A stretch of DNA of 64,000 nucleotides from JADJPO01 sp963724535 (lineage in GTDB: Bacteria; Actinomycetota; Actinomycetes; Actinomycetales; Kineosporiaceae): contig CAVRVD010000002.1 of the NCBI GenBank assembly GCA_963724535.1, positions 240,059 through 304,058 on the forward strand, given 5' to 3'. Of this stretch, positions 8,779 to 16,720 are shown piece after piece (within the stretch, counting starts at the first letter, position 1; the number at the start of each line of letters is the position of its first letter). The notes under the pieces are model-generated. The model saw only the letters and a list, made by a program, of their open reading frames with translations. It was not told the origin of the DNA and ran no database searches. Both the position numbers and the translations under genes were made by a program.

Positions 8779-9696
8779 TCATCGCAGCACCGCCGCCAGC
8801 GGGAGGACCAACAGCAACGAGTCCACCCTGTCCAGCAGGCCGCCGAAACCCGGCATCCAGTCCCCGGCGTCCTTGACGCCGGCCTGCCGCTTGACCATCG
8901 ACTCGATCAGGTCGCCCAGGACACCGCCGAGCCCGACCGCGATCACCAGGCCCACGCTGAGCGAGCCGAGCAGCAGCAGGACGACGACGGCTCCGAGCAC
9001 GGCGCCGACCAGTCCGCCGACGGTCTTGTTGGGCGAGAGCGGTGAGAGCGGACGGCGTGCCCAGGCCAGGCGTCTCAGACCCGTTCCGCCGCACCAGGCC
9101 GCGACGTCGGCGGCGGCCGCGGCGAAGCACACCAGGAACGCATCGCTCCACAGCACCACGAGGTGGGCCAGGGACCAGCACAGCCAGATGGACCCGAACG
9201 CCGCCAGCGTCGCCCGGCGCACGCCGTCCGATGTGTCGCCGGCCAGGACGGCCGGGACCGCACACAGCAGAGCGACGAGCGGCGCGAGCAGCAGCCAGCT
9301 CGGCTCCAGCCAGGCGGCGACCGGGTAGCCGACCGCCAGTGCGAGGAGGATCGCCCGTTCGGCCTCGGGCAGCCGGACCAACCGGGCGAACTCCCGCACC
9401 CCCTGCACCGCGAGCACCGCCGCCAGCAGCGCCGTGGATGCCTGCCCCATCCAGATCGGCACACCGACGACCGGGGCGATGAGCACCCAGGTGAGCCACC
9501 GCCGGCGCAGCTCGGCCCGCCCCGACACGGCGACGGCGACGCCGGCCAGCACCAGGATGGTGGTCGTCACCCAGAACAGGAACACCGCCCGACCTTGGGT
9601 GTGGATCTGCAGCGGCCCCAGGTCGACATCCAGACGCAACCCGCTGCGGTCGCCGTGCAGCAGCACCTGCCACCAGCGGCTCAGCAGGTCGGTCAC
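8779..9696 (-). CDS. CDP-diglyceride synthetase-like protein (phosphatidate cytidylyltransferase family)
   Basis: The 305-residue polytopic membrane protein has about eight hydrophobic segments and the CDS-family C-terminus with KTVGG and SMVKRQAGVKDAGDWMPG. In the canonical signature the block reads PGHGGxxDR; here the histidine is Phe (MPGFGGLLDR). It would make CDP-diacylglycerol from phosphatidate and CTP if active. Its start overlaps the stop of the CDP-alcohol phosphatidyltransferase gene by four bases, and pairing of these two families recalls the ynbA-ynbB pair of enterobacteria, so it is probably an accessory, not the housekeeping, CdsA. Confidence 0.85.
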   Translation of the reverse strand: MTDLLSRWWQVLLHGDRSGLRLDVDLGPLQIHTQGRAVFLFWVTTTILVLAGVAVAVSGRAELRRRWLTWVLIAPVVGVPIWMGQASTALLAAVLAVQGVREFARLVRLPEAERAILLALAVGYPVAAWLEPSWLLLAPLVALLCAVPAVLAGDTSDGVRRATLAAFGSIWLCWSLAHLVVLWSDAFLVCFAAAAADVAAWCGGTGLRRLAWARRPLSPLSPNKTVGGLVGAVLGAVVVLLLLGSLSVGLVIAVGLGGVLGDLIESMVKRQAGVKDAGDWMPGFGGLLDRVDSLLLVLPLAAVLR

Positions 9697-10340
9697 GGCA
9701 TGCCGCCCGGGCCGGGTCGAGTGGGGTCGAGCCGGGTGGGGTCGCGCCGGGTGAGGTCACGCCAGGTGGCGCGCAGTCTCACGGCCGCGGTGGCGACCGA
9801 GCCGGCGATGACCACCAGAGCGATCCCGGTGATCCAGGAGGGCACCGCCGTGGCCAGGACGGCGAGCGCGCACCGTTCGGTCTTGCCCAGCGGGCCGCCG
9901 TTGCGCCGGGGCGCTCCGGCCCCGGCCGCGGCCAGCGACGCGAGGGTCGGCAGCGTGGCCGCGGTCGCCGCGAGCATGGTGACCAGGACCGGCCACGACG
10001 TCCAGCCCGGTGCCGTGCGGGCCGCCAGCGCCACGAGGCCGAGGAACATCACCAGGTCGCTGCCCCGGTCGCCGATCTCGTTCAGCACGAACCCCCACGG
10101 CCGGGACACCCCACGGGCCCGGGCCACCGCGCCATCCAGGTTCGCCCCCGCGAGCCGGGCGGCGAGCAGCCCCAGCGCGGCGAGCCACCAGCCCTGCCAG
10201 ATCGCCACCGCGGCGAACCCCGCTGCGATGAGCCCGGCCAGGGTGAACAGATCGGGGGACAGGCCGCGCGCGACGGCACCGTCGACGACCGTGCGCAACC
10301 GCCTCGAGTACCACGGTTTGAGCGCGTACAGCCCCTTCAG
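9693..10340 (-). CDS. CDP-alcohol phosphatidyltransferase-like protein (YnbA-like), probable non-standard start
   Basis: The membrane protein carries the CDP-alcohol phosphatidyltransferase pattern D-x2-DG-x2-AR-x8-G-x3-D-x3-D, but in altered form: Ala66 in place of the first Asp, then Asp69-Gly70, Ala73-Arg74, Gly83, Asn87 in place of the third Asp, and Asp91. Asn in LNExGD may be a subfamily trait. The family-typical N-terminus (LKGLYALKPW) is encoded upstream of the first ATG/GTG/TTG. A CTG at 10340 preceded by GAGGGGGG about five bases away is the best start; the TTG at 10298 is the alternative, giving 201 residues. It is first in a five-gene operon. The C-terminal tail repeats DPTR. Confidence 0.78.
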   Translation of the reverse strand: MKGLYALKPWYSRRLRTVVDGAVARGLSPDLFTLAGLIAAGFAAVAIWQGWWLAALGLLAARLAGANLDGAVARARGVSRPWGFVLNEIGDRGSDLVMFLGLVALAARTAPGWTSWPVLVTMLAATAATLPTLASLAAAGAGAPRRNGGPLGKTERCALAVLATAVPSWITGIALVVIAGSVATAAVRLRATWRDLTRRDPTRLDPTRPGPGGMP

Positions 10341-10433
10341 CGTGGCCCCCCTCGGTCACCAGAGATCGCTCAGTGTGACATGACGGCGGGTGCCCATGGC
10401 CGAGCCGCCCCGGAGGCTGGTAGGCATGCCGGC

Positions 10434-13400
10434 GTGGACACCCCGTGGGACGCCCCCGAGCTGACCGCCCGCAACCGGCTGTCGATGCACACCCTGCGCC
10501 ACACCGGCGATGAGGTCGGCGTCGAGCGCATCGATCTGGACGGCGGGTGGGGCTTCGAGCTGTACCCGACTCCCGAGTCCGCGCTCGCAGCCCGAGATGG
10601 CGCACCCCGCTCCCGCCTCACGGTGCCCGGTGCCTGGACGCTGCAGGACTTCGAGGATCTGCACGAGGTCGGCGACGCCCCGCACTACACCAACGTGCAG
10701 ATGCCGTGGCCGGACCTGCCCCCGCACCCCCCGGCGGTCAACCCGACCGGGCTCTACCAGCGCACCCTGACGGTCCCCGAGCGCTGGGCAGGGCGGCGGG
10801 TGGTGCTGCACGTCGGCGCCGCCGAGAGTGTGCTGCTGGTCTGGGTGAACGGCGTCGAGGTCGGCGTCGGCAAGGACTCCCACCTGGCGAGCGAGTTCGA
10901 CCTCACCGACGCGGTGACGTCGGGGGAGAACACCGTGCGCCTGGTGGTGGTCAAGTGGTCCGACGCCACCTTCGTCGAGGACCAGGACCAGTGGTGGCAC
11001 GGCGGGATCACCCGTTCGGTGTTCTGCTACGCCACCGGGCAGACATACCTGGCCGATGTACGCATCGACGCCGACGCCGCAGGGGCCGTGCGCGTCGACG
11101 CGGACGTCGCCGTCCGAGGGCCCGCCGGGGTGCCGGAGGGTTGGTCGGTCTCGGTCGAGCTGGACGGCGCCGAGCTGGTCGGACCGGTTGCGGCCGCGGT
11201 GCCGCCGTCGGGGCCGGTCGACTCCGGGCGGATCGAGGACGGCCAGGTCGCCGGGGGGACCCAGCCGCCGCCGATCGACCCGGCCGCGGCGGCCCGCTCG
11301 GTGTACCTGGCCGCCGCCGGCGGGTTGCCTGCGGACGGCGAGGGCGCGATGCACGCGGCGGTGGCGGCCGGCGTCCGGCTCCACCGACGACCACTCGGCA
11401 TGGGCCGGGCGCGGATCGAGACCCAGGCCGACGCCGTCGAGCCGTGGACGCCGTCCACGCCCCGGCTCTACCCGCTCACCGTACGGTTGCACGACCCGGA
11501 CGGGCAGGTCGTCGAGACCAGCTCGTACCGGGTGGGTTTCCGCACCGTCGAGGTCCGCGGTACGGACCTGCTGGTGAACGGTGCGCGGCCGTACCTGCGC
11601 GGGATCAACCGGCACGATGCCGACCCGTGGACCGGTCGGACGCTGACCGCCGATCAGCTGCGGGCCGACCTGGTGACCGTCAAGAGGTTCGGCTTCAACG
11701 CCGTCCGCACCTCCCACTACCCGAACGACCCGGCGCTGCTGGACGCCGCGGACTCGCTCGGCCTGTTCGTGATCGACGAGGCGGACCTCGAGTGTCACGC
11801 CTACGCCCACCACCTCGCCGCGGACCCCCTCTACCGCAACGCCTTCGTCGACCGGGTCGCCCAGATGGTGCAGCGCGACCGGAACCACCCCAGCGTCATC
11901 ATCTGGTCCCTCGGCAACGAGAGCGGCTACGGGCCCAACCACGACGCGGCCGCCGGCTGGGTGCGCTCAACCGACCCCACCCGGCCGTTGCACTATGAGG
12001 GCGCGATCATGTTCGACTGGTTCGCCGGCGAGGCGGCCACCGACCTGGTCTGCCCGATGTACCCGCCGATCGAGGCGATCCTCGCCCACGCCCGTTCCGG
12101 TCGGCAGACCCGGCCCTTGGTCATGTGCGAGTTCTCGCACGCGATGGGCAACTCCAACGGCACCCTGGCCGACTACTGGCAGGCCATCGAGGCGACGCCC
12201 GGACTGCAGGGCGGTTTCATCTGGGAGCTGTGGGACCACGGCATCGCCCAGCGTGACGACGGCCGGCCGTCCGGGTTCGCCGGTCTCGGCCGACGGGCCG
12301 AGCTGCCCGGCGACGGGCGGGCGCCGTCCGGGCTGCGCTGGGCGTACGGCGGTGACTTCGGCGACGTCCCGAACGACGGCAACTTCGTCGCCGACGGCAT
12401 GGTGTTCCCCGACCGGACCCCGAAACCGGCGATGTGGGAACACCTCCAGCTCGCAGCCCCGATCTGGATGTCGCTGCTGCGCAATGACCTCGGCGCCGGC
12501 CAGGTGCAGGTGCTGCTGACCAACCGGCAGACCTGGGGCGACCTGTCCCGGCTGCGGGCCGGCTGGCGCCTGGTCGCCGGCTCGGGGCCGCAGTCCTCCC
12601 GGGAGCTGCCCGCCGAGCTGCCCGCCCTGGGACCGGGGGAGTCGGCCGCGGTGACCGTGCCGGCCGCCCTGTTCGCCGACCTGGCCGTGACCGGTGAAGT
12701 CTGGTTGACCCTCGATGTGGTGACCGCCTCGAACTCGCCGTGGGCGGCGGCCGGCGCCCCGGTCTGTTTCGGCCAGGTCCGCCTGGTCGAGTCCGGCACG
12801 CTCCTCGACGAGCTGCCGGACGGCGACACCCCGCCCGAGGTCGACGGGGCCGGGGTGCTGCGTCACCCGGTGCTGGGGTCCGGGCCCCGGCTGTCGTTGT
12901 GGCGGGCCCCGACCGACAACGACCGGATCGGCGGCCTCGCCCGGCGCTGGGCGCAGGCCGGGCTGGTCGACCCGACCCGCGAGCTGGACGGCATCGCGCG
13001 CGAGGGCGCCACGGTGCGCGTCCGGGCGACGTACTACGCCGCCGGCGGGCAGCTGCCGCACACCCAGACGCTGCGCAACGTGGGCCTGCCGGGTGGGGGG
13101 TCCGGGCTGCTGGTCACCGAGGAGGTGCTGGTCCCCGACGTGCCCGCACTGGCCGACCTGCCCCGGGTCGGGTCGGTCTTCGAGACCGCAGCCGCGGCCT
13201 CCACCCTGCGCTGGTTCGGCTCCGGGCCGCTGGAGTCCTATCCCGACCGGCGGGCCGCAGCCCGGGTCGACTGGTACGAGGCGCCGCCGGACTCCTGGTT
13301 CACCCCCTACCTGCGACCGCAGGAGAGCGGCGGGCGGTGCGCCGTCCGCTACCTCGACCTGATCGGGGCGGCGCGCGGGACCGGGCCCGGCGGGTTGGCC

Positions 13401-13619
13401 CTCACCCTCGATGCCCCCCGCCAGGTCAGCGCGACCCGTTATGCGGCAACCGATCTGGCTGCGGCCACCCACGTCGACCAGCTCGTCCCACGACCGGGAC
13501 ACGTCGTCCACATCGACGCCGCGCACCGGGGCCTGGGCACCGCATCCTGCGGCCCAGACACCCTCGAGCAGTACCTGGTCCGCCCCGGCCGCTACCGCTG
13601 GTCCTACCTGCTGGCCTGA
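10434..13619 (+). CDS. Beta-galactosidase, glycoside hydrolase family 2 (LacZ-like)
   Basis: This roughly 1060-residue enzyme hydrolyses beta-galactosides. It shows the LacZ layout: jelly-roll N-domain with WWHGGITRSV, Ig-like domains, a TIM barrel with RGINRHD, the acid/base Glu496 in WSLGNESGYG and the nucleophile Glu566 in CEFSHAMGNS, then the C-terminal beta-sandwich with WRAPTDND and YPDR. GTG 10434 is chosen because the conserved family start (WxxPELTxxNRL) begins right after it; the frame is open back to ATG 10380 with no better support. No signal peptide is seen, so it acts inside the cell. The insertion around residues 240-320 is Ala/Pro-rich and longer than in E. coli LacZ. Confidence 0.92.
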   Translation: MDTPWDAPELTARNRLSMHTLRHTGDEVGVERIDLDGGWGFELYPTPESALAARDGAPRSRLTVPGAWTLQDFEDLHEVGDAPHYTNVQMPWPDLPPHPPAVNPTGLYQRTLTVPERWAGRRVVLHVGAAESVLLVWVNGVEVGVGKDSHLASEFDLTDAVTSGENTVRLVVVKWSDATFVEDQDQWWHGGITRSVFCYATGQTYLADVRIDADAAGAVRVDADVAVRGPAGVPEGWSVSVELDGAELVGPVAAAVPPSGPVDSGRIEDGQVAGGTQPPPIDPAAAARSVYLAAAGGLPADGEGAMHAAVAAGVRLHRRPLGMGRARIETQADAVEPWTPSTPRLYPLTVRLHDPDGQVVETSSYRVGFRTVEVRGTDLLVNGARPYLRGINRHDADPWTGRTLTADQLRADLVTVKRFGFNAVRTSHYPNDPALLDAADSLGLFVIDEADLECHAYAHHLAADPLYRNAFVDRVAQMVQRDRNHPSVIIWSLGNESGYGPNHDAAAGWVRSTDPTRPLHYEGAIMFDWFAGEAATDLVCPMYPPIEAILAHARSGRQTRPLVMCEFSHAMGNSNGTLADYWQAIEATPGLQGGFIWELWDHGIAQRDDGRPSGFAGLGRRAELPGDGRAPSGLRWAYGGDFGDVPNDGNFVADGMVFPDRTPKPAMWEHLQLAAPIWMSLLRNDLGAGQVQVLLTNRQTWGDLSRLRAGWRLVAGSGPQSSRELPAELPALGPGESAAVTVPAALFADLAVTGEVWLTLDVVTASNSPWAAAGAPVCFGQVRLVESGTLLDELPDGDTPPEVDGAGVLRHPVLGSGPRLSLWRAPTDNDRIGGLARRWAQAGLVDPTRELDGIAREGATVRVRATYYAAGGQLPHTQTLRNVGLPGGGSGLLVTEEVLVPDVPALADLPRVGSVFETAAAASTLRWFGSGPLESYPDRRAAARVDWYEAPPDSWFTPYLRPQESGGRCAVRYLDLIGAARGTGPGGLALTLDAPRQVSATRYAATDLAAATHVDQLVPRPGHVVHIDAAHRGLGTASCGPDTLEQYLVRPGRYRWSYLLA

Positions 13620-13692
13620 CCCCGCTCCGCCGTTCGAGTGAACCCGTCGGCTCCGCCTCGGCCCGCCGTGGTCGCCAGCCGATCCCGGCCCT

Positions 13693-14439
13693 GTGCGGAT
13701 CGCCGTTCTCGCCGTGGCTGCGGCCCTGGCCATGGTGACCCCGGCACCCGCTCGCGCGGAGAGCGGGTTCGGCGCCCCCACCGTCGAGGCCGCGGGTGTG
13801 ACCCGGACCCGGATCCCGCTGGGCGACTCGATCCAGGGGCGCGGGATCGTCCTGCACCGGATCTGCGGCGCCCGGCCCACCAAGCAGGTCCTCGTGGTCG
13901 GCGCCATCCACGGCCGTGAGGACGACGGGATCCCGATCGTCCGCCGCCTGGCCGCCGACGGCGTCCCGGACCGCGACGTCTGTCTCCTCCTCGTCCCGAC
14001 GATGAACCCGGACGGCGATGCGGCGCAGACCCGGCAGAACGCTCGTGGGGTGGACCTGAACCGCAACTTCCCGGGCGGGCTGCGCACGGGGCGGCCATGG
14101 GACACTTTCTACGGCGGGCGCTCGGACCTGTCTGAGCGGGAGTCACGGCTCCTTCACGACCTGATCCGGCGGACCAGGCCGACGGCCCTGATCGTCTACC
14201 ACCAGCGGATGAACCTGGTCGACTTCGGCGGCGGCAACCGGGCCCTCGTCGACCGGTACGCCGCCGCGGTCGGGATGCGCAGCACCGTGCTCACCCGCCA
14301 CCCGGGTTCGATGGCCACCTGGACCCACTCCGTGCTGCCTGGCACCACGGTCGTCACCGTCGAGCTACCCGCCTCCGTGTCGGGGGTGACGGTGGGCCGG
14401 CACGTCCGGGCTGTGCTCGACCTGACGACACAGGTGTAG
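13693..14439 (+). CDS. Secreted zinc carboxypeptidase (M14 family)
   Basis: The 248-residue peptidase has an N-terminal signal peptide (hydrophobic residues 3-20, cleavage likely near ARA-ES). Zinc ligands His73 and Glu76 are in IHGRED, the substrate-binding block is VDLNRNFP, the third zinc ligand is in VYHQRMN and the catalytic Glu lies in TVELP. It is short for M14 and resembles the murein peptide amidase/MpaA-like group more than digestive carboxypeptidases, so peptidoglycan peptides are a reasonable but unproven substrate. The start codon is GTG. Confidence 0.85.
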   Translation: MRIAVLAVAAALAMVTPAPARAESGFGAPTVEAAGVTRTRIPLGDSIQGRGIVLHRICGARPTKQVLVVGAIHGREDDGIPIVRRLAADGVPDRDVCLLLVPTMNPDGDAAQTRQNARGVDLNRNFPGGLRTGRPWDTFYGGRSDLSERESRLLHDLIRRTRPTALIVYHQRMNLVDFGGGNRALVDRYAAAVGMRSTVLTRHPGSMATWTHSVLPGTTVVTVELPASVSGVTVGRHVRAVLDLTTQV

Positions 14440-14450
14440 CGATCGGACCC

Positions 14451-14966
14451 TCAGGCCCGCAGCGCCGGGGCGTCCGTGACGTCCAGCACCATCGTTCCGG
14501 GACTCGAACTCAGTGCAGCCGAACGGAACCCGGACCGTTCATAGAGCCGGCGCGCCGGGTTGTCGGCCTCGACGCTCAGGCTGATCCGGTCCACCCCCCG
14601 GGCGGCCGCAGCGATGATCACTCGGTCCAGCAGGTCCCGGCCGATACCCCGGCCGCGCCAGGCCGGCAGCACGCAGATACACAGCTCCGGCACGCCCTCG
14701 GCGACGAACCCGTACCCGGGATCCGCAGCGGGCAGGAACAACAGCCAGGAAACCCCGACCGGGCCCTCGGGCCCTGCCACGACCACCCCGAGATCGCCGC
14801 GCTCGGGCTGCAGCCTCGCGTAGCGGGCCAGCGCAGGGGCGAGCACGATCTCCTCCGCGGAGAACCTCGGCCCAGGCCAGTTGAGGTTGAGCAGAGTTGC
14901 GGTGCGCAGCAGCTCCTCGTCACGCCGGTCCGCCATCCGGTAGCGCAAGTGCGCCAGGTCCTCCAT
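14451..14966 (-). CDS. GNAT-family N-acetyltransferase
   Basis: The 171-residue protein shows the GNAT core: VGVSWLLF beta strands, the acetyl-CoA pyrophosphate loop (RGRGIGRDLLD, fitting Q/RxxGxG/A) and ARRLYERSGFRSA near the C-terminus. The acceptor is not predictable. It converges with the M14 peptidase gene, with only 11 bases between their ends. Confidence 0.85.
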   Translation of the reverse strand: MEDLAHLRYRMADRRDEELLRTATLLNLNWPGPRFSAEEIVLAPALARYARLQPERGDLGVVVAGPEGPVGVSWLLFLPAADPGYGFVAEGVPELCICVLPAWRGRGIGRDLLDRVIIAAAARGVDRISLSVEADNPARRLYERSGFRSAALSSSPGTMVLDVTDAPALRA

Positions 14967-14981
14967 CGCTCCCCTCCCCTG

Positions 14982-15626
14982 CTACCGGACGCCGAGCGGG
15001 CGGAACTGCACGCTGATCCGGGGCCCCACTGCCCGTGCCGTCTTCAGCACCGCGTGCTCCCAGGTGCGCTGGCACGACCCGCCCATCACCACCAGGTCGC
15101 CATGACCGAGCGTGAACCGGTGCGTCACCCGGCCACCGAGCGGTCGTAGCGCCAGCTGGCGCGGGGAACCGAGCGAGACGATAGCGACGATCGTGTCCTC
15201 GAAGCTGCCTCGCCCGATCGTGTCGCCGTGCCAGGCGACGCTGTCCCGCCCGTCCCGGTACAGGCACAGACCCGCCGTCCGCAGCGGTTCGCCCAGCCCG
15301 GGTGCGTAGTAGTCGTTCAACCGGTCCCGGCACCGGGTGAGCAGGGGGTCGGGAAGCATCTCGTCCTCGCCGTAGAAGGACAGCAACCGGGGGACCTCGA
15401 CGACCCGCTCGTACATCCGACGCCGTTCCGCGGCCCAAGGCACGACGCCCAGCAACCGGTCGAACAGGGCGTCGGCACCGGCCACCCAGCCCGGCAGCAG
15501 ATCCACCCAGGCGCCGGATCCGAGGTCGGCCCGGGGGACCTCGCGCAGCGCCGGAACCGGCTCGCGGCCCGCCACGGGCCCGTCGAAGAGGCTGCTCTGG
15601 ACGGCGAGGACGGCGGTGTGGTTCAT
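14982..15626 (-). CDS. AlkB-like 2-oxoglutarate/Fe(II) dioxygenase
   Basis: The roughly 214-residue protein matches the AlkB dealkylation-repair family. Iron ligands are His and Asp in WHGD and the distal His in TWEHAV; the 2-oxoglutarate-binding arginines are in RISVQFRP. It would remove alkyl lesions from nucleic acid bases. The ATG at 15626 has no clear ribosome site and could be a leaderless start; an in-frame GTG two codons upstream is possible. It lies just upstream of, and in the same direction as, the GNAT gene, 15 bases apart. Confidence 0.87.
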   Translation of the reverse strand: MNHTAVLAVQSSLFDGPVAGREPVPALREVPRADLGSGAWVDLLPGWVAGADALFDRLLGVVPWAAERRRMYERVVEVPRLLSFYGEDEMLPDPLLTRCRDRLNDYYAPGLGEPLRTAGLCLYRDGRDSVAWHGDTIGRGSFEDTIVAIVSLGSPRQLALRPLGGRVTHRFTLGHGDLVVMGGSCQRTWEHAVLKTARAVGPRISVQFRPLGVR

Positions 15627-15784
15627 CGACACACTCTAGCGTGCAGTCGAACATATGTTCTAGTCATTGCAGATCCGGGCACGGGAGGGGTCAGGATGTG
15701 GGTCGGGGCCGCCGAAAGGGACCAGTGGCCCGGACGGCCGGCGTCGGTCGGTCGATCCTCGAGCTGCGCACCCGGAGGAGAACG

Positions 15785-16720
15785 ATGCGACGGACCGGCC
15801 GGGTGGTGCTGGTCACGGCCGCCGCTGTCGCCACGCTGGCGCTCACCCTCACCCTGGTCGCCGGCCGGCAGGCCGGTGCCGACCGCGCACCTGCCCCCGT
15901 GCGGGTGGTCGCGGTGGGCGACATCGCCTGCCGGGAGAGCGAACGGGTCTCGGCCGAGGCCTGCCGGCAGCAGCAGACCTCCGACCTGGCGATGTCGCTG
16001 GCGCCCGACGCGGTGCTGGCCCTCGGGGACCTGCAGTACGACGAGGGCCAGGCCAGCGGGTTCGATCAGGTCTATGGGCCCACCTGGGGCCGGCTTCGGG
16101 ACATCACCCACCCCGTCCCCGGCAACCACGAGTACGGCTCGGAGGGTGCCGCGCCCTACTTCGCCTACTTCGGCACCGCGGCCGGTGAGCGCGGGCAGGG
16201 TTGGTACAGCATCGATCTCGGCGGCTGGCACCTGGTCGCGCTGAACAGCAACTGCGACGAGGTGGGTGGTTGCGACATCGACTCCGACCAGGGCCGATGG
16301 TTGCGCCGGGACCTCGACGCCGGCCACCAGTGCGTGCTCGCCTTCTGGCACCACCCGCGCTGGAGCCGCTCCACGCACGGCGACGACCCCGAGGTCCAGC
16401 CGCTGCTGGAGCAGCTCTACGACGCCGGGGCCGACGTGGTCCTGACCGGGCACGACCACGCCTACCAGCGTTTCGACCCACGACGACCGGACGGCGAGGC
16501 CGACCGGGCCCGCGGCATCCGGCAGTTCGTCGTCGGCACCGGCGGGCGCAGTCTCTATCCGATCGAGGGCGACGAGGTCGGCCGGGACGGCCTGGCGGCC
16601 GGGACCGGCGCCACCTTCGGGGTGCTGGAACTCACCCTGCGCCGCGGTGGGTACGACTGGCGGTTCGTCGCCGAGAGCGGTCAGTCCTTCGTCGACTCCG
16701 GCTCAGCCGCCTGCCACTGA
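15785..16720 (+). CDS. Secreted or membrane-anchored metallophosphoesterase
   Basis: The 311-residue calcineurin-like phosphoesterase has an N-terminal signal or anchor segment (residues 6-27) and the five family motifs: GDIA, LALGDLQYD, GNHE, WHHPRW and GHDHAYQR. It is close to actinobacterial purple-acid-phosphatase-like exported enzymes. GGAGGAG lies four bases before ATG 15785. The last 40 bases overlap the convergent MFS gene. Confidence 0.88.
   Translation: MRRTGRVVLVTAAAVATLALTLTLVAGRQAGADRAPAPVRVVAVGDIACRESERVSAEACRQQQTSDLAMSLAPDAVLALGDLQYDEGQASGFDQVYGPTWGRLRDITHPVPGNHEYGSEGAAPYFAYFGTAAGERGQGWYSIDLGGWHLVALNSNCDEVGGCDIDSDQGRWLRRDLDAGHQCVLAFWHHPRWSRSTHGDDPEVQPLLEQLYDAGADVVLTGHDHAYQRFDPRRPDGEADRARGIRQFVVGTGGRSLYPIEGDEVGRDGLAAGTGATFGVLELTLRRGGYDWRFVAESGQSFVDSGSAACH

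Noticed and set aside
10380..10433. Upstream extension of the beta-galactosidase from ATG 10380
   Set aside because: The 18 extra residues precede the conserved family start and lack a ribosome site; GTG 10434 fits better.
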